The notes under the pieces are model-generated. The model was given only the letters and a program-made list of their open reading frames with translations. It was not told the DNA's origin and ran no database searches. This document shows, one piece after another, positions 1-9,260 of a stretch of 64,000 nt of DNA. This DNA is from Weissella halotolerans DSM 20190 (GTDB lineage: Bacteria; Bacillota; Bacilli; Lactobacillales; Lactobacillaceae), in NCBI RefSeq assembly GCF_000420365.1, contig NZ_ATUU01000001.1, positions 310,001-374,000 of the forward strand, written 5' to 3'. Position 1 is the stretch's first letter; each line of letters starts with the position of its first letter. Both the position numbers and the translations under genes were made by a program.

Positions 1-1174
1 CAATTTTACGGAAGAAATAATACGCCTCCTGTAAGAAATCGGGATCACTTAAGTAGGAAGGTAGTGCCGCCTGCCAATACCGATTAGCAAATTCATCTTG
101 TTCTAGGGCAGTATAACTTCGCGCTAAGTTACGATAGAGACCAGGGTCAATATCGGCCTCTTCATCCGTTAGATAATGATTCAATAGGTCTAAATTATCT
201 TGATCTTTATGTTGACTGACCAACCAATCTGAGTAATCCAAAATCAAGGTTGGATCATCTGGATTGTTCTTTAAGCCCTCGGCAAGGAAATGCCCAGCCT
301 GTGCAGCCTTACCTAAGCGCATACTGACAATGGCCGCCCGTTCATATAGTTTTGGATTAAAGGCATCTTGTGCTAATCCAGCCTGATATGTTCGCAAGGC
401 CTGTTCATTTTGACCTTGTTTTTCGTATAAGGCCCCTAAAGGAATATATAAACTTACATAGGCCGGATCAAGGTCTGCCAAAGCCTCAAAGGTCTTAATT
501 GCCTGATCATAGGTTTCTTCGTCAGCTGCATAAGTTAGGCCGAGTTGGAATTGAACGTCCGGCGTCATATCAGCTGGTTTAATTTGTTCTAAATAACCAA
601 GTGCATTTTTTACATTGCCCGTCAAAGCGTAGGCTACGCCAATGCGAGAGGCTACATCCACACCTGAAAATTTACGCTCACCTTGCTTTAATAAGTCACG
701 GTAGTAGGGAATTGCCTCTTGGTATTGACCACTCGCGTAATAATATTCAGCTAGTGCAAAGGCAATCACTGGTTCTTCGGGAGCTAATTGATAGGCCTCC
801 TTTAACTTAGCCTCGGCTACTTCATAAATTCCTTCCGATTGGTACAAGTCAGCCAGCACCAAGAGTGCTTGTAGGTAAGCCTCGGAATCTGTTTTAATGG
901 CTGCTAGATACTCAATGGCTTGATCAGTCTTGCCTTCATCGATTGCAATATCTGCCAAGTTCGTACGCAACTGATCCTCTTTTGGGTACTTGTCTAAGAG
1001 TTGCTGATAGGCACGTTTTGCTTGTTTGGCAAAGCCTAGCGCATAAAGCTCCTCAGCTAATGAATAAATTGTATCGTCATCGTCCTGCTGTAAAGCAGCT
1101 GCAAACGACTTTTCTGCTGCATCCAGCTGGCCTTTATCTAGGTCATCTAACATACGTTCTGCATACGACACCAT
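1..1174 (-). CDS. TPR-repeat protein, C-terminus cut by window edge
   Basis: Reading the minus strand from an ATG at 1174 gives an open frame of 391 codons that runs off the window start. The protein is a chain of helical 34-residue tetratricopeptide repeats, with typical small residues and Tyr/Ala pairs (for example the stretch AYQQLLDKYPKED followed by NLADIAIDEGKTDQAIEYL). There is no signal peptide or membrane segment, so it should be cytoplasmic. TPR proteins are scaffolds for protein-protein contacts; the partner here is unknown. In lactobacilli and Bacillus a TPR protein (YpiA-like) lies near hup/der/rpsA, and those genes lie 9-12 kb away here, which fits. The start has a GTAGG ribosome site about 6 bases upstream. 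The TPR fold is certain, the precise role is not. Confidence 0.85.
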   Translation of the reverse strand, partial: MVSYAERMLDDLDKGQLDAAEKSFAAALQQDDDDTIYSLAEELYALGFAKQAKRAYQQLLDKYPKEDQLRTNLADIAIDEGKTDQAIEYLAAIKTDSEAYLQALLVLADLYQSEGIYEVAEAKLKEAYQLAPEEPVIAFALAEYYYASGQYQEAIPYYRDLLKQGERKFSGVDVASRIGVAYALTGNVKNALGYLEQIKPADMTPDVQFQLGLTYAADEETYDQAIKTFEALADLDPAYVSLYIPLGALYEKQGQNEQALRTYQAGLAQDAFNPKLYERAAIVSMRLGKAAQAGHFLAEGLKNNPDDPTLILDYSDWLVSQHKDQDNLDLLNHYLTDEEADIDPGLYRNLARSYTALEQDEFANRYWQAALPSYLSDPDFLQEAYYFFRKI

Positions 1175-1198
1175 AAGTTACCTACTTTCTTTTTCTGC

Positions 1199-1351
1199 CT
1201 ATTTTGCTGGTTTCTGCTTAGCTAACTGCTTAGCTTTAGCTTGTGCTAAAAGTGCCTCTTTGGCTGCAACTTTTTCTTGTTTAGAAACAAAACTTTGCTT
1301 GGCTGCTCCCCGGGCAAAATCATTCGACTTTAATGTACCTTTAGTTCCCAC
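1199..1351 (-). CDS. Small basic Ala/Lys-rich protein, 50 aa
   Basis: A GTG start at 1351, preceded by AAGGTAAGG about 9 bases upstream, opens a 50-residue frame that ends at a TAG at 1199, just upstream of the TPR gene. The protein begins MGTKGTLKSNDFARGAAKQ and ends in a lysine/alanine/glutamine helix-like tail (KAKQLAKQKPAK). It is strongly basic, with no cysteine and no membrane segment. No start codon lies upstream in frame, so GTG is the only reasonable start. It probably shares a transcript with the TPR gene 25 bases downstream. I do not recognise the family; nucleic-acid binding is a guess from charge alone. Confidence 0.6.
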   Translation of the reverse strand: MGTKGTLKSNDFARGAAKQSFVSKQEKVAAKEALLAQAKAKQLAKQKPAK

Positions 1352-1430
1352 GGTTGTTTTCCTTACCTTTTCTATACTTATTAACTATTGTAACCTTTCA
1401 CTGGTAAAAAGGCACGTTTAAGCCAGTTCT

Positions 1431-1460
1431 TTGTGTCCACCGTCCAGTCTAGACTATGCT
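1431..1460 (+). promoter_or_regulatory. Candidate promoter for the Nudix gene
   Basis: TTGTGT at 1431-1436 and TATGCT at 1455-1460 are separated by 18 bases, pointing to the plus-strand Nudix gene 45 bases downstream. Both boxes are imperfect, so this is a plausible sigma-A promoter only. Confidence 0.4.
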
Positions 1461-1505
1461 AATATTAAAGGGTGGATTTACTTTTACTGAGGAGGATTGC
1501 TACTT

Positions 1506-1982
1506 ATGGTAATGGAAGACTATTTTAAAAATTTACGTGCCAAAATTGGTCATCAAGAGATTATCATGCCTGGTGTCGCTGGCATTTTATTTGATCAAAC
1601 GCGTTCAAAGGTCCTATTAGAAAAACGAGCTGATGGCGAAACAGGCTGGAGCTTAGTTGGCGGCATGCAAAATCTTGGCGAGAGCGCTATGACTTCGCTC
1701 CAACGTGAATTTAAAGAAGAAACAAACCTCGATGTGGTCGTTACTAGTTTAATTGGCGTCGATAGTAATTTTCATCATGTCTTTCCAAATGGTGACCAAG
1801 CTCAAATTCCCATGACCCTATTTGAAGTTAGTCCCATTGGCGGTCAGCTACAACCAGATTTGGAAGAAACCGCAGCAGTGGAGTTTGTTTCCCTTGCAAG
1901 CCATCCTAAAGTGTACAATCCACAGCATCAATTAGCCATTGATCAACTGATTGCTCAGGTGCCTTATGGTTGGTACTTTTAA
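1506..1982 (+). CDS. Nudix hydrolase
   Basis: A 158-residue single-domain Nudix hydrolase that would cleave a nucleoside diphosphate linked to another group. The Nudix box is at about residues 54-77: GGMQNLGESAM, then LQREFKEETNLDV. It carries the REFKEE metal-binding core. The glycine normally found after EEx is Asn here (EETNL), a tolerated variation in some members. Substrate cannot be told from sequence. I chose ATG 1506, ten bases after GGAGG at 1491-1495, over an in-frame TTG at 1497 that overlaps the ribosome site. It stands alone on the plus strand and ends at a terminator shared with sbcC, which converges on it. Confidence 0.85.
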   Translation: MVMEDYFKNLRAKIGHQEIIMPGVAGILFDQTRSKVLLEKRADGETGWSLVGGMQNLGESAMTSLQREFKEETNLDVVVTSLIGVDSNFHHVFPNGDQAQIPMTLFEVSPIGGQLQPDLEETAAVEFVSLASHPKVYNPQHQLAIDQLIAQVPYGWYF

Positions 1983-2020
1983 CTCATCAACCGACCCCTT
2001 CTATTTGCTAGCCTACTCAC

Positions 2021-2057
2021 AAAAAAGGATCCTCCTAATGCTAGGAGGATCCTTTTT
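2021..2057. terminator. Bidirectional terminator, Nudix gene / sbcC
   Basis: A 16-base perfect stem (AAAAAGGATCCTCCTA with its complement) and a four-base loop, with A and T runs at both ends. It can terminate the plus-strand Nudix gene and the minus-strand sbcC gene. Confidence 0.9.
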
Positions 2058-2090
2058 CATCATCTGCCATCAACTAACACTGAGCGTCGT

Positions 2091-5000
2091 TTAAGCCAAC
2101 TGATAACTAATCCGGCTGCGCCCGTTGCCCACTTTTTGTACCTTCACTTGCTGTGGAATTTGTTGCTGCATCGCTGTAACATGAGAAATTACGCCCACTA
2201 GGCGACCACTAGCTTCTACCTGAGCCAAAGCCTCCATTGCCTGGTCTAAGGTTGTCGCATCCAAAGAACCAAAGCCCTCATCAATAAAGAGTGCTTCAAT
2301 CTGAGCCCCACCGGCCCGTAACTGTACAACTTCTGCCATGGCCAATGCAATGGAAAGCGCAGCAATAAATGATTCTCCACCCGACAAGGTGCTGGTTGGT
2401 CTAATTTGACCAACATCTTGATCCAAGACGTCAATGTCTAAGCCATTACGATTAGCCCGTCCTGAGCTCGTCGTTGATAACTGGAATTGATAACGGTTAT
2501 TTGAAAATTGGCCAAGATAATGTTCATTTGCATAATCGAGCACTTCGGCCATAAACTGCCGTAAGATATAAGGCTCCAAACGCAAATTTTCTGGATTATC
2601 ACCATCAACAACCTTAGCCAGGGTAATCAGTTCCTGCGCTTGCTCATCTGTTTGGGCAATCTTTTCTTGCACGGTCAGTAAGTGCTGATACTGCTGTTCC
2701 CTTTGTTGCCAAGTCGCTTGGTCTCTAGCCAGTTGAACTTGTTTTTGGTCGATTTCATCTGCTAACTCCATTAACTGCGTCTGCATCGCTGTCAGATCAG
2801 GTTTCACTTGACCTCGTAATTCATCTTTAGCCTGATCAATTTCTCTAGTTAAGGTCGTAACCTGGGTTTCAAACTGTTCAATTTGCGATACCACTTCCGT
2901 TAAGCGGTTCGTATTGCGCACGGTTGCTACTAATGCTGGCAAATCGGCTGCCGATACCTCATCAGTCTGAGCAAGCTCAGTACTTAGCTCTTGTCGGGCC
3001 GCTTTGACCGCGTTCTGATGCTCATCGCAGGTTGCTTGCAAGCGCTCAATTTGATCCTTTTTGGCGGCTACCTTCGCCTGAGCGTTTGTTTTTATATCCT
3101 GAACTTGGTTCCATTTTGTCTGGGCAGCCTGCAGATAGGCCTTCAACTGGTCCAGTTCGACTTGATAAGCTTCAACTGTTGCCAGTTGATCCTGTGTCTC
3201 TGTTATGGAGTTGGCCTCCTTTTGCAGGGCGGCCAACTGTTCAGCCAGTCCCCGCGCCTTCTCTGCCAAAACTGCCCTTTCCTGAGCTAAAGCCTGTGCC
3301 TGTTCTGCCAACGCCGTTGCGTTTTTTTGAGCTACCCCTAATTGCTCTTGACTCACTTTTAAGGACGCTGCCTGTCCTTTTAAAATCTGTTCGCAATCAT
3401 CTGCCGTTTGCGGCTGTTCAGACCAGTTAAAACCCGCTTTTAGATAGGCAGTCTGCCAAGCATCTTTCTCCTTTGCAAACGTTGCCTCTTGATTAGTTAA
3501 TTCATCCGTCTGCTTAGACAAGCTAGTTTTAGCGTGGTCCAACTCCGTTTGATAGCGCGTAACAGTTTGACTAGCCACAATGGTGGCCTGCCTGGCATCC
3601 TCGACCTCCTGCATGGCAGCCTGTAATTTGCCCGTATCAGTTTCAACCATGTTTGCCTGATCATGCTCGCTCTGATAGGGCTGTCCACAAACAGGACAAG
3701 GTTCACCTGGTCTTAGTTCAGCCTGCAACTGGGCCACCATGGCTGTCCGACGGTGGCTTAATGATTGGCCTTCCACTAATTGGGCCGCTTGCAAAGCTTG
3801 CTGTGCTTGCTTTAGTAGCTGCTCTTGGTTAGCCACTTGACGTTTAGCCTGGTCCACCTGTTTAGCACTTTTATCAACGGCCGAAGCGGCTTGCTTTAGG
3901 GTGCGTAATTGTTGCCCTAACTCTTCTAAGGCCTCCGTCTGTTTAGTCACCGAAGCCGCCTGATCAAGGACTGGCGTAAGTTCGTTTTGCTGCTGGTCAA
4001 TCAAGGCTGCCTGGTCCGTAAGTTTGGTAACAGTTTCCTGAACGGCTGCCTGCTTTTTGCTAGCTTGGTTAATTTGTAGCTGTAAGTCTGCTAAACGTTG
4101 CGCCTGCGGCAAGTACTCCCCCTGCAAAAGATCAATCCGCGCTTGCTTTTTTGGCCAAGTCTGGTGATCATTTTCTAAAACTGCTAGTTCTGCCTGGGCA
4201 CTAGCTAAGGCATTCTGTTCTTGTTTTAGCTGTTGCTGGGCCTCAACTAACTGCCCATGCACCTGCCCCAGCAATTGTTCGTTCTGTTCCAGCTGACTTA
4301 CAATGGTCAAATGATTATGCACCCACTGCAGTTTAGTTCGTTCCCGACCCAGGCCTTTCATTTTAGCCTTATCTTGCTCAAGGATGGCCAATTGTTTTTG
4401 CTGGTTCTTTATATAATCAAACTTAGCTTCCAGTGCTTGAGCTTGATTAAAAGCTACCTCCTGCCTTTTCCGGTTAGCTTTAACTTCTGCTAACTGAAGC
4501 TCTGCAGTCTGGATACTTTCCTTAGCAGCTTGGTTTAAACGGGCTAAGTACTGAACCTTTTCATGGGGACTTGGTGCCACCTTGGCTATGTCAATCCCAT
4601 CTGGCCATACTTGCTGGGCCAATAATTGATCCCGTTGTGCCGTCAACGTCACCACCGTCTGCTGAGCATGCTTACTTTGACTTTTCAAGTCATTAGTAAA
4701 TGCCAAATAAAGTTCACTGCCAAACAAGCTTCTTAAAATGGCCAACTTATCATCACTTTTAGCCGCTAAAAACTCACGAAATTGGTTTTGCGGCAACAAA
4801 ATAATTTTTTGAAATTGATTTGCCGTCAAGTGTAGCAACCTTTCAATCGTGGTTGTTACCTCTTTTTGCTTGCTAGCTAAAGGGACTAAGGGCTTAGTTA
4901 AGGTCGCATCAACTTCGGCTAGTTCAGCCTGACTGGTTTGTTTTTTAGTATCATTTGGCCCCTTAGGTCGGGCTTTTAAGACTTCCTGTTCTGGGCTACG

Positions 5001-5273
5001 CCAAAGATGATAATAGTGGCCTTGGTGCTCAAACCAAAAGTCTACCCGGGTCAAACCATCACTGGGTGCAAACTCACTACGCATGGCTTTGGGTTCCCGT
5101 TCTCCCGTGCCCACACCAAAAAGGCAATACACCATCGCATCAAATAAGGTCGTCTTCCCAGCACCAGTTGGCCCAGCAATTAGGAATAATTGTGATTCCT
5201 GAAATTTCGTGAAATCAACCGTTTCTCTTTCATAAGGGCCAAAATAGTGCATGCTTAATTTTAATGGTCGCAT
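2091..5273 (-). CDS. sbcC: Exonuclease SbcCD subunit C
   Basis: A Rad50-like SMC-family ATPase of 1060 residues that works with SbcD to open hairpins and cut protein-blocked or cruciform DNA ends. The Walker A site GPTGAGKTT is at residues 34-42. Two long Gln/Ala-rich coiled-coil arms flank a zinc hook CPVCGQPY near residue 526. The ABC signature LSGGES is near residue 963, followed by Walker B ALFIDEGFGSLD. Length and domain order are normal for the family. The gene starts two bases after the sbcD stop, so the pair should be translationally coupled. It ends at the shared terminator at 2021-2057. Confidence 0.97.
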   Translation of the reverse strand: MRPLKLSMHYFGPYERETVDFTKFQESQLFLIAGPTGAGKTTLFDAMVYCLFGVGTGEREPKAMRSEFAPSDGLTRVDFWFEHQGHYYHLWRSPEQEVLKARPKGPNDTKKQTSQAELAEVDATLTKPLVPLASKQKEVTTTIERLLHLTANQFQKIILLPQNQFREFLAAKSDDKLAILRSLFGSELYLAFTNDLKSQSKHAQQTVVTLTAQRDQLLAQQVWPDGIDIAKVAPSPHEKVQYLARLNQAAKESIQTAELQLAEVKANRKRQEVAFNQAQALEAKFDYIKNQQKQLAILEQDKAKMKGLGRERTKLQWVHNHLTIVSQLEQNEQLLGQVHGQLVEAQQQLKQEQNALASAQAELAVLENDHQTWPKKQARIDLLQGEYLPQAQRLADLQLQINQASKKQAAVQETVTKLTDQAALIDQQQNELTPVLDQAASVTKQTEALEELGQQLRTLKQAASAVDKSAKQVDQAKRQVANQEQLLKQAQQALQAAQLVEGQSLSHRRTAMVAQLQAELRPGEPCPVCGQPYQSEHDQANMVETDTGKLQAAMQEVEDARQATIVASQTVTRYQTELDHAKTSLSKQTDELTNQEATFAKEKDAWQTAYLKAGFNWSEQPQTADDCEQILKGQAASLKVSQEQLGVAQKNATALAEQAQALAQERAVLAEKARGLAEQLAALQKEANSITETQDQLATVEAYQVELDQLKAYLQAAQTKWNQVQDIKTNAQAKVAAKKDQIERLQATCDEHQNAVKAARQELSTELAQTDEVSAADLPALVATVRNTNRLTEVVSQIEQFETQVTTLTREIDQAKDELRGQVKPDLTAMQTQLMELADEIDQKQVQLARDQATWQQREQQYQHLLTVQEKIAQTDEQAQELITLAKVVDGDNPENLRLEPYILRQFMAEVLDYANEHYLGQFSNNRYQFQLSTTSSGRANRNGLDIDVLDQDVGQIRPTSTLSGGESFIAALSIALAMAEVVQLRAGGAQIEALFIDEGFGSLDATTLDQAMEALAQVEASGRLVGVISHVTAMQQQIPQQVKVQKVGNGRSRISYQLA

Positions 5274-5274
5274 C

Positions 5275-6441
5275 TTATCCTTCCTCCTCTGCTTGCAAAC
5301 GGGTTAAGGTCTTCTCCGTTATCGCTGCTTGCTGCTTTGTAAGGGGCTTCTTCATGACTGCTTGATAAAAGTCGGCAATCATAGTTTGTGGGTTTTGCTC
5401 ATTTGCCTTTCCTGTCAGCTGAGTAGCTGACAACTGGGTGCCTTCACGTGGTGGGTACTGAACTTCCACAAGGTCACCATAAATAGAAGCCAACGTTTGC
5501 CGTATCTGCCGACCTTTTGGATAATCAGTTAACTTGATACTAAATAAGTTGGCGCCACCACGCGCATACCGTTGATAGACAGTGGGCGACGTTACCTGTG
5601 CATAGCTACCTTCAACTAAAATCAAATCTTTTTTTGGATGTAAGGGGACAAATTCAGTTCTAAGTCCTTGGGCATCTAGATCAACAATAAAGACCCCTTT
5701 TGTCGTCTGGGCTTCCTTCGTATTAAATTTAATGGGGGAACCAGGGTATTGCATTTTTGCATTCGGGCTAGCCTGTTGTAAATGAAGATGGCCAAGGGCA
5801 ACATAATCAAAGGCCGTAAATTGTCGTGCATCTAACCCCCGTAACCCACCAACGCGTGAATTCGTTTCACTAGTAAAATCATAGTCACCATTACCTTGCC
5901 CCGTTACATAATAATGAGTAACCAGCAAATGCTTTTTATTTGGATCAAATTGGGCAACCATATCTGGAACTACACGCTCCATAACTTGGCCAATCGTTTG
6001 CATGGAATGATCAGTCTGATCAACCTGGTAATAAACCCGAGCTGCTAAGGGATCAATGAAGGGCAACATGAAAACTTGAACATCTCCTAGGGTGACTGGT
6101 TCAAAAGCTTGGGCCAAGGTCGTTGCTAGATATAGATGATTATACTCTCGCCATTCACGACCAGCGCCTAGCCGGGTGGCCCCATCATGGTTACCTGAAA
6201 CTGCAAAAATTGGTAACTTAGCTGTTAAGTTAAGTTCCCGTAGCATGCTTTCTAAGACATTGACCGCCTGAGTAGAGGCAATACTGCGGTCATAAAGGTC
6301 ACCGGCAATGATAACCGCATCGACCTGTCGTTCCTCAGCCACCTTCAGCATTTCCTCAAAGGCCGTTTTTTGCTGCTCAAGCAGTGAATAATCACCCAAT
6401 TCTTTACCGATATGCCAGTCAGCTGTTTGTAAAAACCGCAT
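5275..6441 (-). CDS. sbcD: Exonuclease SbcCD subunit D
   Basis: The Mre11-like nuclease subunit, 388 residues, calcineurin-type metallophosphoesterase fold. All metal-binding motifs are visible: DWHIGK (residues 8-13), GDLYDR (about 47-52), GNHDGA (about 83-88), a THYYVTG histidine motif and GHLHLQ. It binds the SbcC ATPase head. The ATG at 6441 has a strong GGAGGGGGG ribosome site. It is the first gene of the sbcDC pair and lies just downstream of the hicD terminator, so it must have its own promoter in the short gap or rely on read-through. Confidence 0.97.
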   Translation of the reverse strand: MRFLQTADWHIGKELGDYSLLEQQKTAFEEMLKVAEERQVDAVIIAGDLYDRSIASTQAVNVLESMLRELNLTAKLPIFAVSGNHDGATRLGAGREWREYNHLYLATTLAQAFEPVTLGDVQVFMLPFIDPLAARVYYQVDQTDHSMQTIGQVMERVVPDMVAQFDPNKKHLLVTHYYVTGQGNGDYDFTSETNSRVGGLRGLDARQFTAFDYVALGHLHLQQASPNAKMQYPGSPIKFNTKEAQTTKGVFIVDLDAQGLRTEFVPLHPKKDLILVEGSYAQVTSPTVYQRYARGGANLFSIKLTDYPKGRQIRQTLASIYGDLVEVQYPPREGTQLSATQLTGKANEQNPQTMIADFYQAVMKKPLTKQQAAITEKTLTRLQAEEEG

Positions 6442-6463
6442 TACTCCCCCCTCCTAATATCCA

Positions 6464-6496
6464 AATAAAAAGTAAACATGGACCCATGTTTACTTT
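6464..6496 (-). terminator. Terminator of hicD
   Basis: On the minus strand, AAAGTAAACATG and its complement form a 12-base stem with a four-base loop, followed by TTTTTATTT. It lies just after the hicD stop codon and before sbcD. Confidence 0.85.
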
Positions 6497-6517
6497 GATT
6501 TCCTACTTAAACTTAGC

Positions 6518-7450
6518 TCATGCAGTGATGACCGCCTTAATCTCCTCAAAGCGTTCTTGGATTAACGCCACGGACTGGGCCAATTGTTGCTCTTCTCCTG
6601 GCAATAAATCTAAGTGGGCTTCAGCTAGAATGCCTTGCCGTCCAACTACCGCTGGATAAGAACTATAAACCATTTGTCCTGGTCGCCGATGTGAGACAAC
6701 CAATTGTGCATGTTCATTGGTTAAAATTGCGGTGGCTAAACGGACCGTGGCCGCAGATATACCATAACTTGTAAAGCCCTTACCTTGCGCTACTTGCATG
6801 CCACCAGCAATAACTGCCTGTTCAAGCTTTGTCTGATCAAGCTCTCGTTCTTCCAGCAACCCCTGAATGGGTTGTCCCAGCGCCTTGACCGTTGACCAAG
6901 CAACAACCTGTGAATTACCATGTTCGCCAAGCACATAGCCTTGAATGGAACGTGGATCAACTTGAAGCGCCTGTCCCAATAGACGTTGTAGCCGGGCCGT
7001 ATCCAGTAATGTCCCTGTTCCGATGACCTGATTTGCCGGCAGACCGGTCAAAGATTGGAAAAGCGTGGCAATCACGTCCAAAGGATTCGACACGACAATT
7101 AAAGTGCCTTTAAAGCCACTTTGCTTAATCTGATCTGCCACCTGGGCTACCATCTGACTTGTAAACTGTAATTCTGCAAGTCGGTCACCGCTGGTCTGTG
7201 ATAATTTTATATTACCCAAAGTTGAAATTAAGACATCGGCATCTGCCAAGGCCGACCAGTCGTTCACCCTGATGCTTGCATGATGGGTCAAATTAGCCAT
7301 GGCATCTTCAAAGTCAAGTTGATTAGCCACCACCTTCTCTTCAGTATGGTCTAAAAAAACATACTCATCTGCCGTACCAGCAACCATCATGGCATGAGCC
7401 ACGGCACAACCAACATTTCCCATACCGATAATCCCTACTTTTTTTGTCAT
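6518..7450 (-). CDS. hicD: L-2-hydroxyisocaproate dehydrogenase (LDH family)
   Basis: A 310-residue NAD-dependent 2-hydroxyacid dehydrogenase of the L-lactate/malate dehydrogenase superfamily. It interconverts branched 2-oxo acids and L-2-hydroxy acids, typically the 2-oxo acids from leucine and related amino acids. The Rossmann motif GMGNVG is at residues 10-15. The catalytic histidine is in LGEHGNSQVVAW, and the proton-relay Asp/Arg lie around LLDTARLQR. The substrate loop STLGNIKLSQTSGDR is longer than in true lactate dehydrogenase and matches the HicDH of Weissella confusa as I remember it. The 54-base gap to the upstream MFS gene shows no clear promoter to me. Lactate activity cannot be excluded. 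Confidence 0.88.
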   Translation of the reverse strand: MTKKVGIIGMGNVGCAVAHAMMVAGTADEYVFLDHTEEKVVANQLDFEDAMANLTHHASIRVNDWSALADADVLISTLGNIKLSQTSGDRLAELQFTSQMVAQVADQIKQSGFKGTLIVVSNPLDVIATLFQSLTGLPANQVIGTGTLLDTARLQRLLGQALQVDPRSIQGYVLGEHGNSQVVAWSTVKALGQPIQGLLEERELDQTKLEQAVIAGGMQVAQGKGFTSYGISAATVRLATAILTNEHAQLVVSHRRPGQMVYSSYPAVVGRQGILAEAHLDLLPGEEQQLAQSVALIQERFEEIKAVITA

Positions 7451-7504
7451 CTCGTTATCCTCTCTACCAGTCTAAAACTAAGAACACCTTTCACCCTTAT
7501 TTTA

Positions 7505-8731
7505 TTATACCTTACTTACACTAAAGATATCGCTCGTCCGGTTTGAATACCAAGCTGCCCAGCCCATTGCCAACACTACTACCATAAAGGCAATGTTTTG
7601 ACCTAGACCAGCTGGTGATTTAGCAAAAGCATGTCCATACCAGATAGGTCCAAGCGCAGCCATTAAGTAACCACCTGCTTGGGCCATGCCGGAGACTGCT
7701 GCAGTTTGCGCAGCCGTCTGTGTCTTTTTAACAAACATTGTCATTGTAAAAATAAAGAAAAAGCTTGTCACATAGCCCATAATCAACAGGATGGCCGCCC
7801 AATATTGGGGTGTCCCATCTAATTGGAAACAAAGCATCCCTGCCACCAAGAGCCCCAATCCTGTTGAAATCAAAATTAGCAGGTTTAACCATTTAGCTGA
7901 TAATCTAATCACTAAATTTGGTAAAAACAAGGAGGTTGGCATACCAATCAAGGAATAAAGGGCCATTAACCAGCCAATCGTCACCGGAGGAACCAAGTGC
8001 ACAGTCATTAAGGCCGGCATCCAGGCAACAGAAACATAATTAATCACGGACTGTCCACCAAATGTCATTAATAAGGCCCATGCACGTGGGTTCGTCCACA
8101 ATCGTCTCACTGCTTGCGTTACTTCCTTATCCTTATATCCGGATCGCACTGGAAGGGAGACCGTATGCGCCCGTCGACGGGCTAGTAACCAACAGACCAG
8201 CGTGAAAATTGGAATAACTACTAAAACCACCATCATCACTTGCCAACTAAAATGGTCTACAACTGGTGCGGTTAAGATATTAAAAAAGGCAACCCCTAGC
8301 ATAATCATCACCGTATACAATGACGTGTAGGCTCCTACTTGTAAAGGAAAATAGGCTGTAATCAAAGCAGGCATTAATACATTCAGATAGGCAACGCCCA
8401 TCCCAATTAGGACGGTTCCAACCAGCATCGTGGTCATAAAAGGTAAACAGCGTAAAAGCGAACCTATCACAATCACCGAAACGGCATAGGTTAATGCACG
8501 CTTCAATCCTAATACCGCCATGGTTTTAGCCGCCCAATTTGAAATCAATAAAAACATAACTAAGGGAATCGTCGTTAAAATTGCTAAATGCGCTAGAGAA
8601 ACATGCAGTGTAGCTGCAACTTGGTGCAACATTAAGGGAATCGTGGAGATGGGCGACCGCATCATTAAGCCCATCAAGATAACGGTTAAGGTTAACCAAA
8701 CACTTTGCTGGCTGCTTTGTTTATTTATCAA
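7505..8731 (-). CDS. MFS transporter, CynX/NimT type
   Basis: A 12-helix major facilitator of 408 residues. The N-terminal region (MRSPISTIPLMLHQVAATL and following helices) has the pattern of the CynX/NimT branch, whose members move small organic anions or nitroimidazoles. The frame is open to 8803, but I choose the TTG at 8731. It lies 9 bases after GGAG and gives only an 11-base overlap with the upstream S-component gene. The overlap implies translational coupling with the thiD/ECF genes, so the substrate may relate to pyrimidine or pyridoxine precursors (inference). No terminator is obvious before hicD. Confidence 0.85.
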   Translation of the reverse strand: MINKQSSQQSVWLTLTVILMGLMMRSPISTIPLMLHQVAATLHVSLAHLAILTTIPLVMFLLISNWAAKTMAVLGLKRALTYAVSVIVIGSLLRCLPFMTTMLVGTVLIGMGVAYLNVLMPALITAYFPLQVGAYTSLYTVMIMLGVAFFNILTAPVVDHFSWQVMMVVLVVIPIFTLVCWLLARRRAHTVSLPVRSGYKDKEVTQAVRRLWTNPRAWALLMTFGGQSVINYVSVAWMPALMTVHLVPPVTIGWLMALYSLIGMPTSLFLPNLVIRLSAKWLNLLILISTGLGLLVAGMLCFQLDGTPQYWAAILLIMGYVTSFFFIFTMTMFVKKTQTAAQTAAVSGMAQAGGYLMAALGPIWYGHAFAKSPAGLGQNIAFMVVVLAMGWAAWYSNRTSDIFSVSKV

Positions 8732-9260
8732 AATTGTAAGACTCCTTTTCCATTTTTTGCACTTTAATAAAAGGTTGAATAAGTGTGGCAACCAGGCCAC
8801 CAATGATTACCTGAGCACTATTAAGCGGCACTTCGACACTAGCAGTTTTAAGCGCACCCAACCAACTAAGCGCTGGGCTGGCTAACCAGAGTAATAATCC
8901 CCCTACAAGCCAGTAGCCGATAACCATAATCACTCCTCCTAAAAAGCTATAAACTAAGCGCGAAGTCGGTGTTGGCTTAGCATGGCCGAGGCACCAGCCC
9001 TCACTTCCATGAATCAGGGCAGAAAAGATTAACCACTGGGGATAGCCACTAAGCATGTCTAGCAAACCACCTGTTATGGCTCCCACTATGGCACCGGCCT
9101 TAGGGCCCCTAAGCCAAGCTGCCAAAAAAATCCCTACTTCAACGAGCGAAATAAATCCCGTCGGCGTAGGCAACTTGATGACATAACTCAACACTAAATT
9201 TAATGCCACCAGCATGGCTAATATGGTAAGTGATTTAATCCTTTGCGTTTGTTTCTTCAT
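8721..9260 (-). CDS. ECF transporter substrate-binding S component
   Basis: A 179-residue integral membrane protein with about five to six hydrophobic helices and the S-component fold of energy-coupling-factor vitamin transporters. An N-terminal Ala/Leu helix is followed by GFISLVEVGIFLAAWL, and then the glycine-rich GPKAGAIVGAITGGLLDML. It would capture a vitamin precursor and dock to a shared EcfA/A'/T module, which is not in this window. Its start overlaps the end of thiD by 26 bases, so hydroxymethylpyrimidine (HmpT-type) or pyridoxine (PdxU-type) is the likely substrate; choosing between them needs phylogeny. The ATG at 9260 follows GGAGG. Confidence 0.85.
   Translation of the reverse strand: MKKQTQRIKSLTILAMLVALNLVLSYVIKLPTPTGFISLVEVGIFLAAWLRGPKAGAIVGAITGGLLDMLSGYPQWLIFSALIHGSEGWCLGHAKPTPTSRLVYSFLGGVIMVIGYWLVGGLLLWLASPALSWLGALKTASVEVPLNSAQVIIGGLVATLIQPFIKVQKMEKESYNFDK

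Noticed and set aside
2991-3430. Open frames on the plus strand inside sbcC
   Set aside because: They lie opposite the coiled-coil region of a clear gene, have low-complexity composition and no ribosome site. They are shadows of biased codon use.
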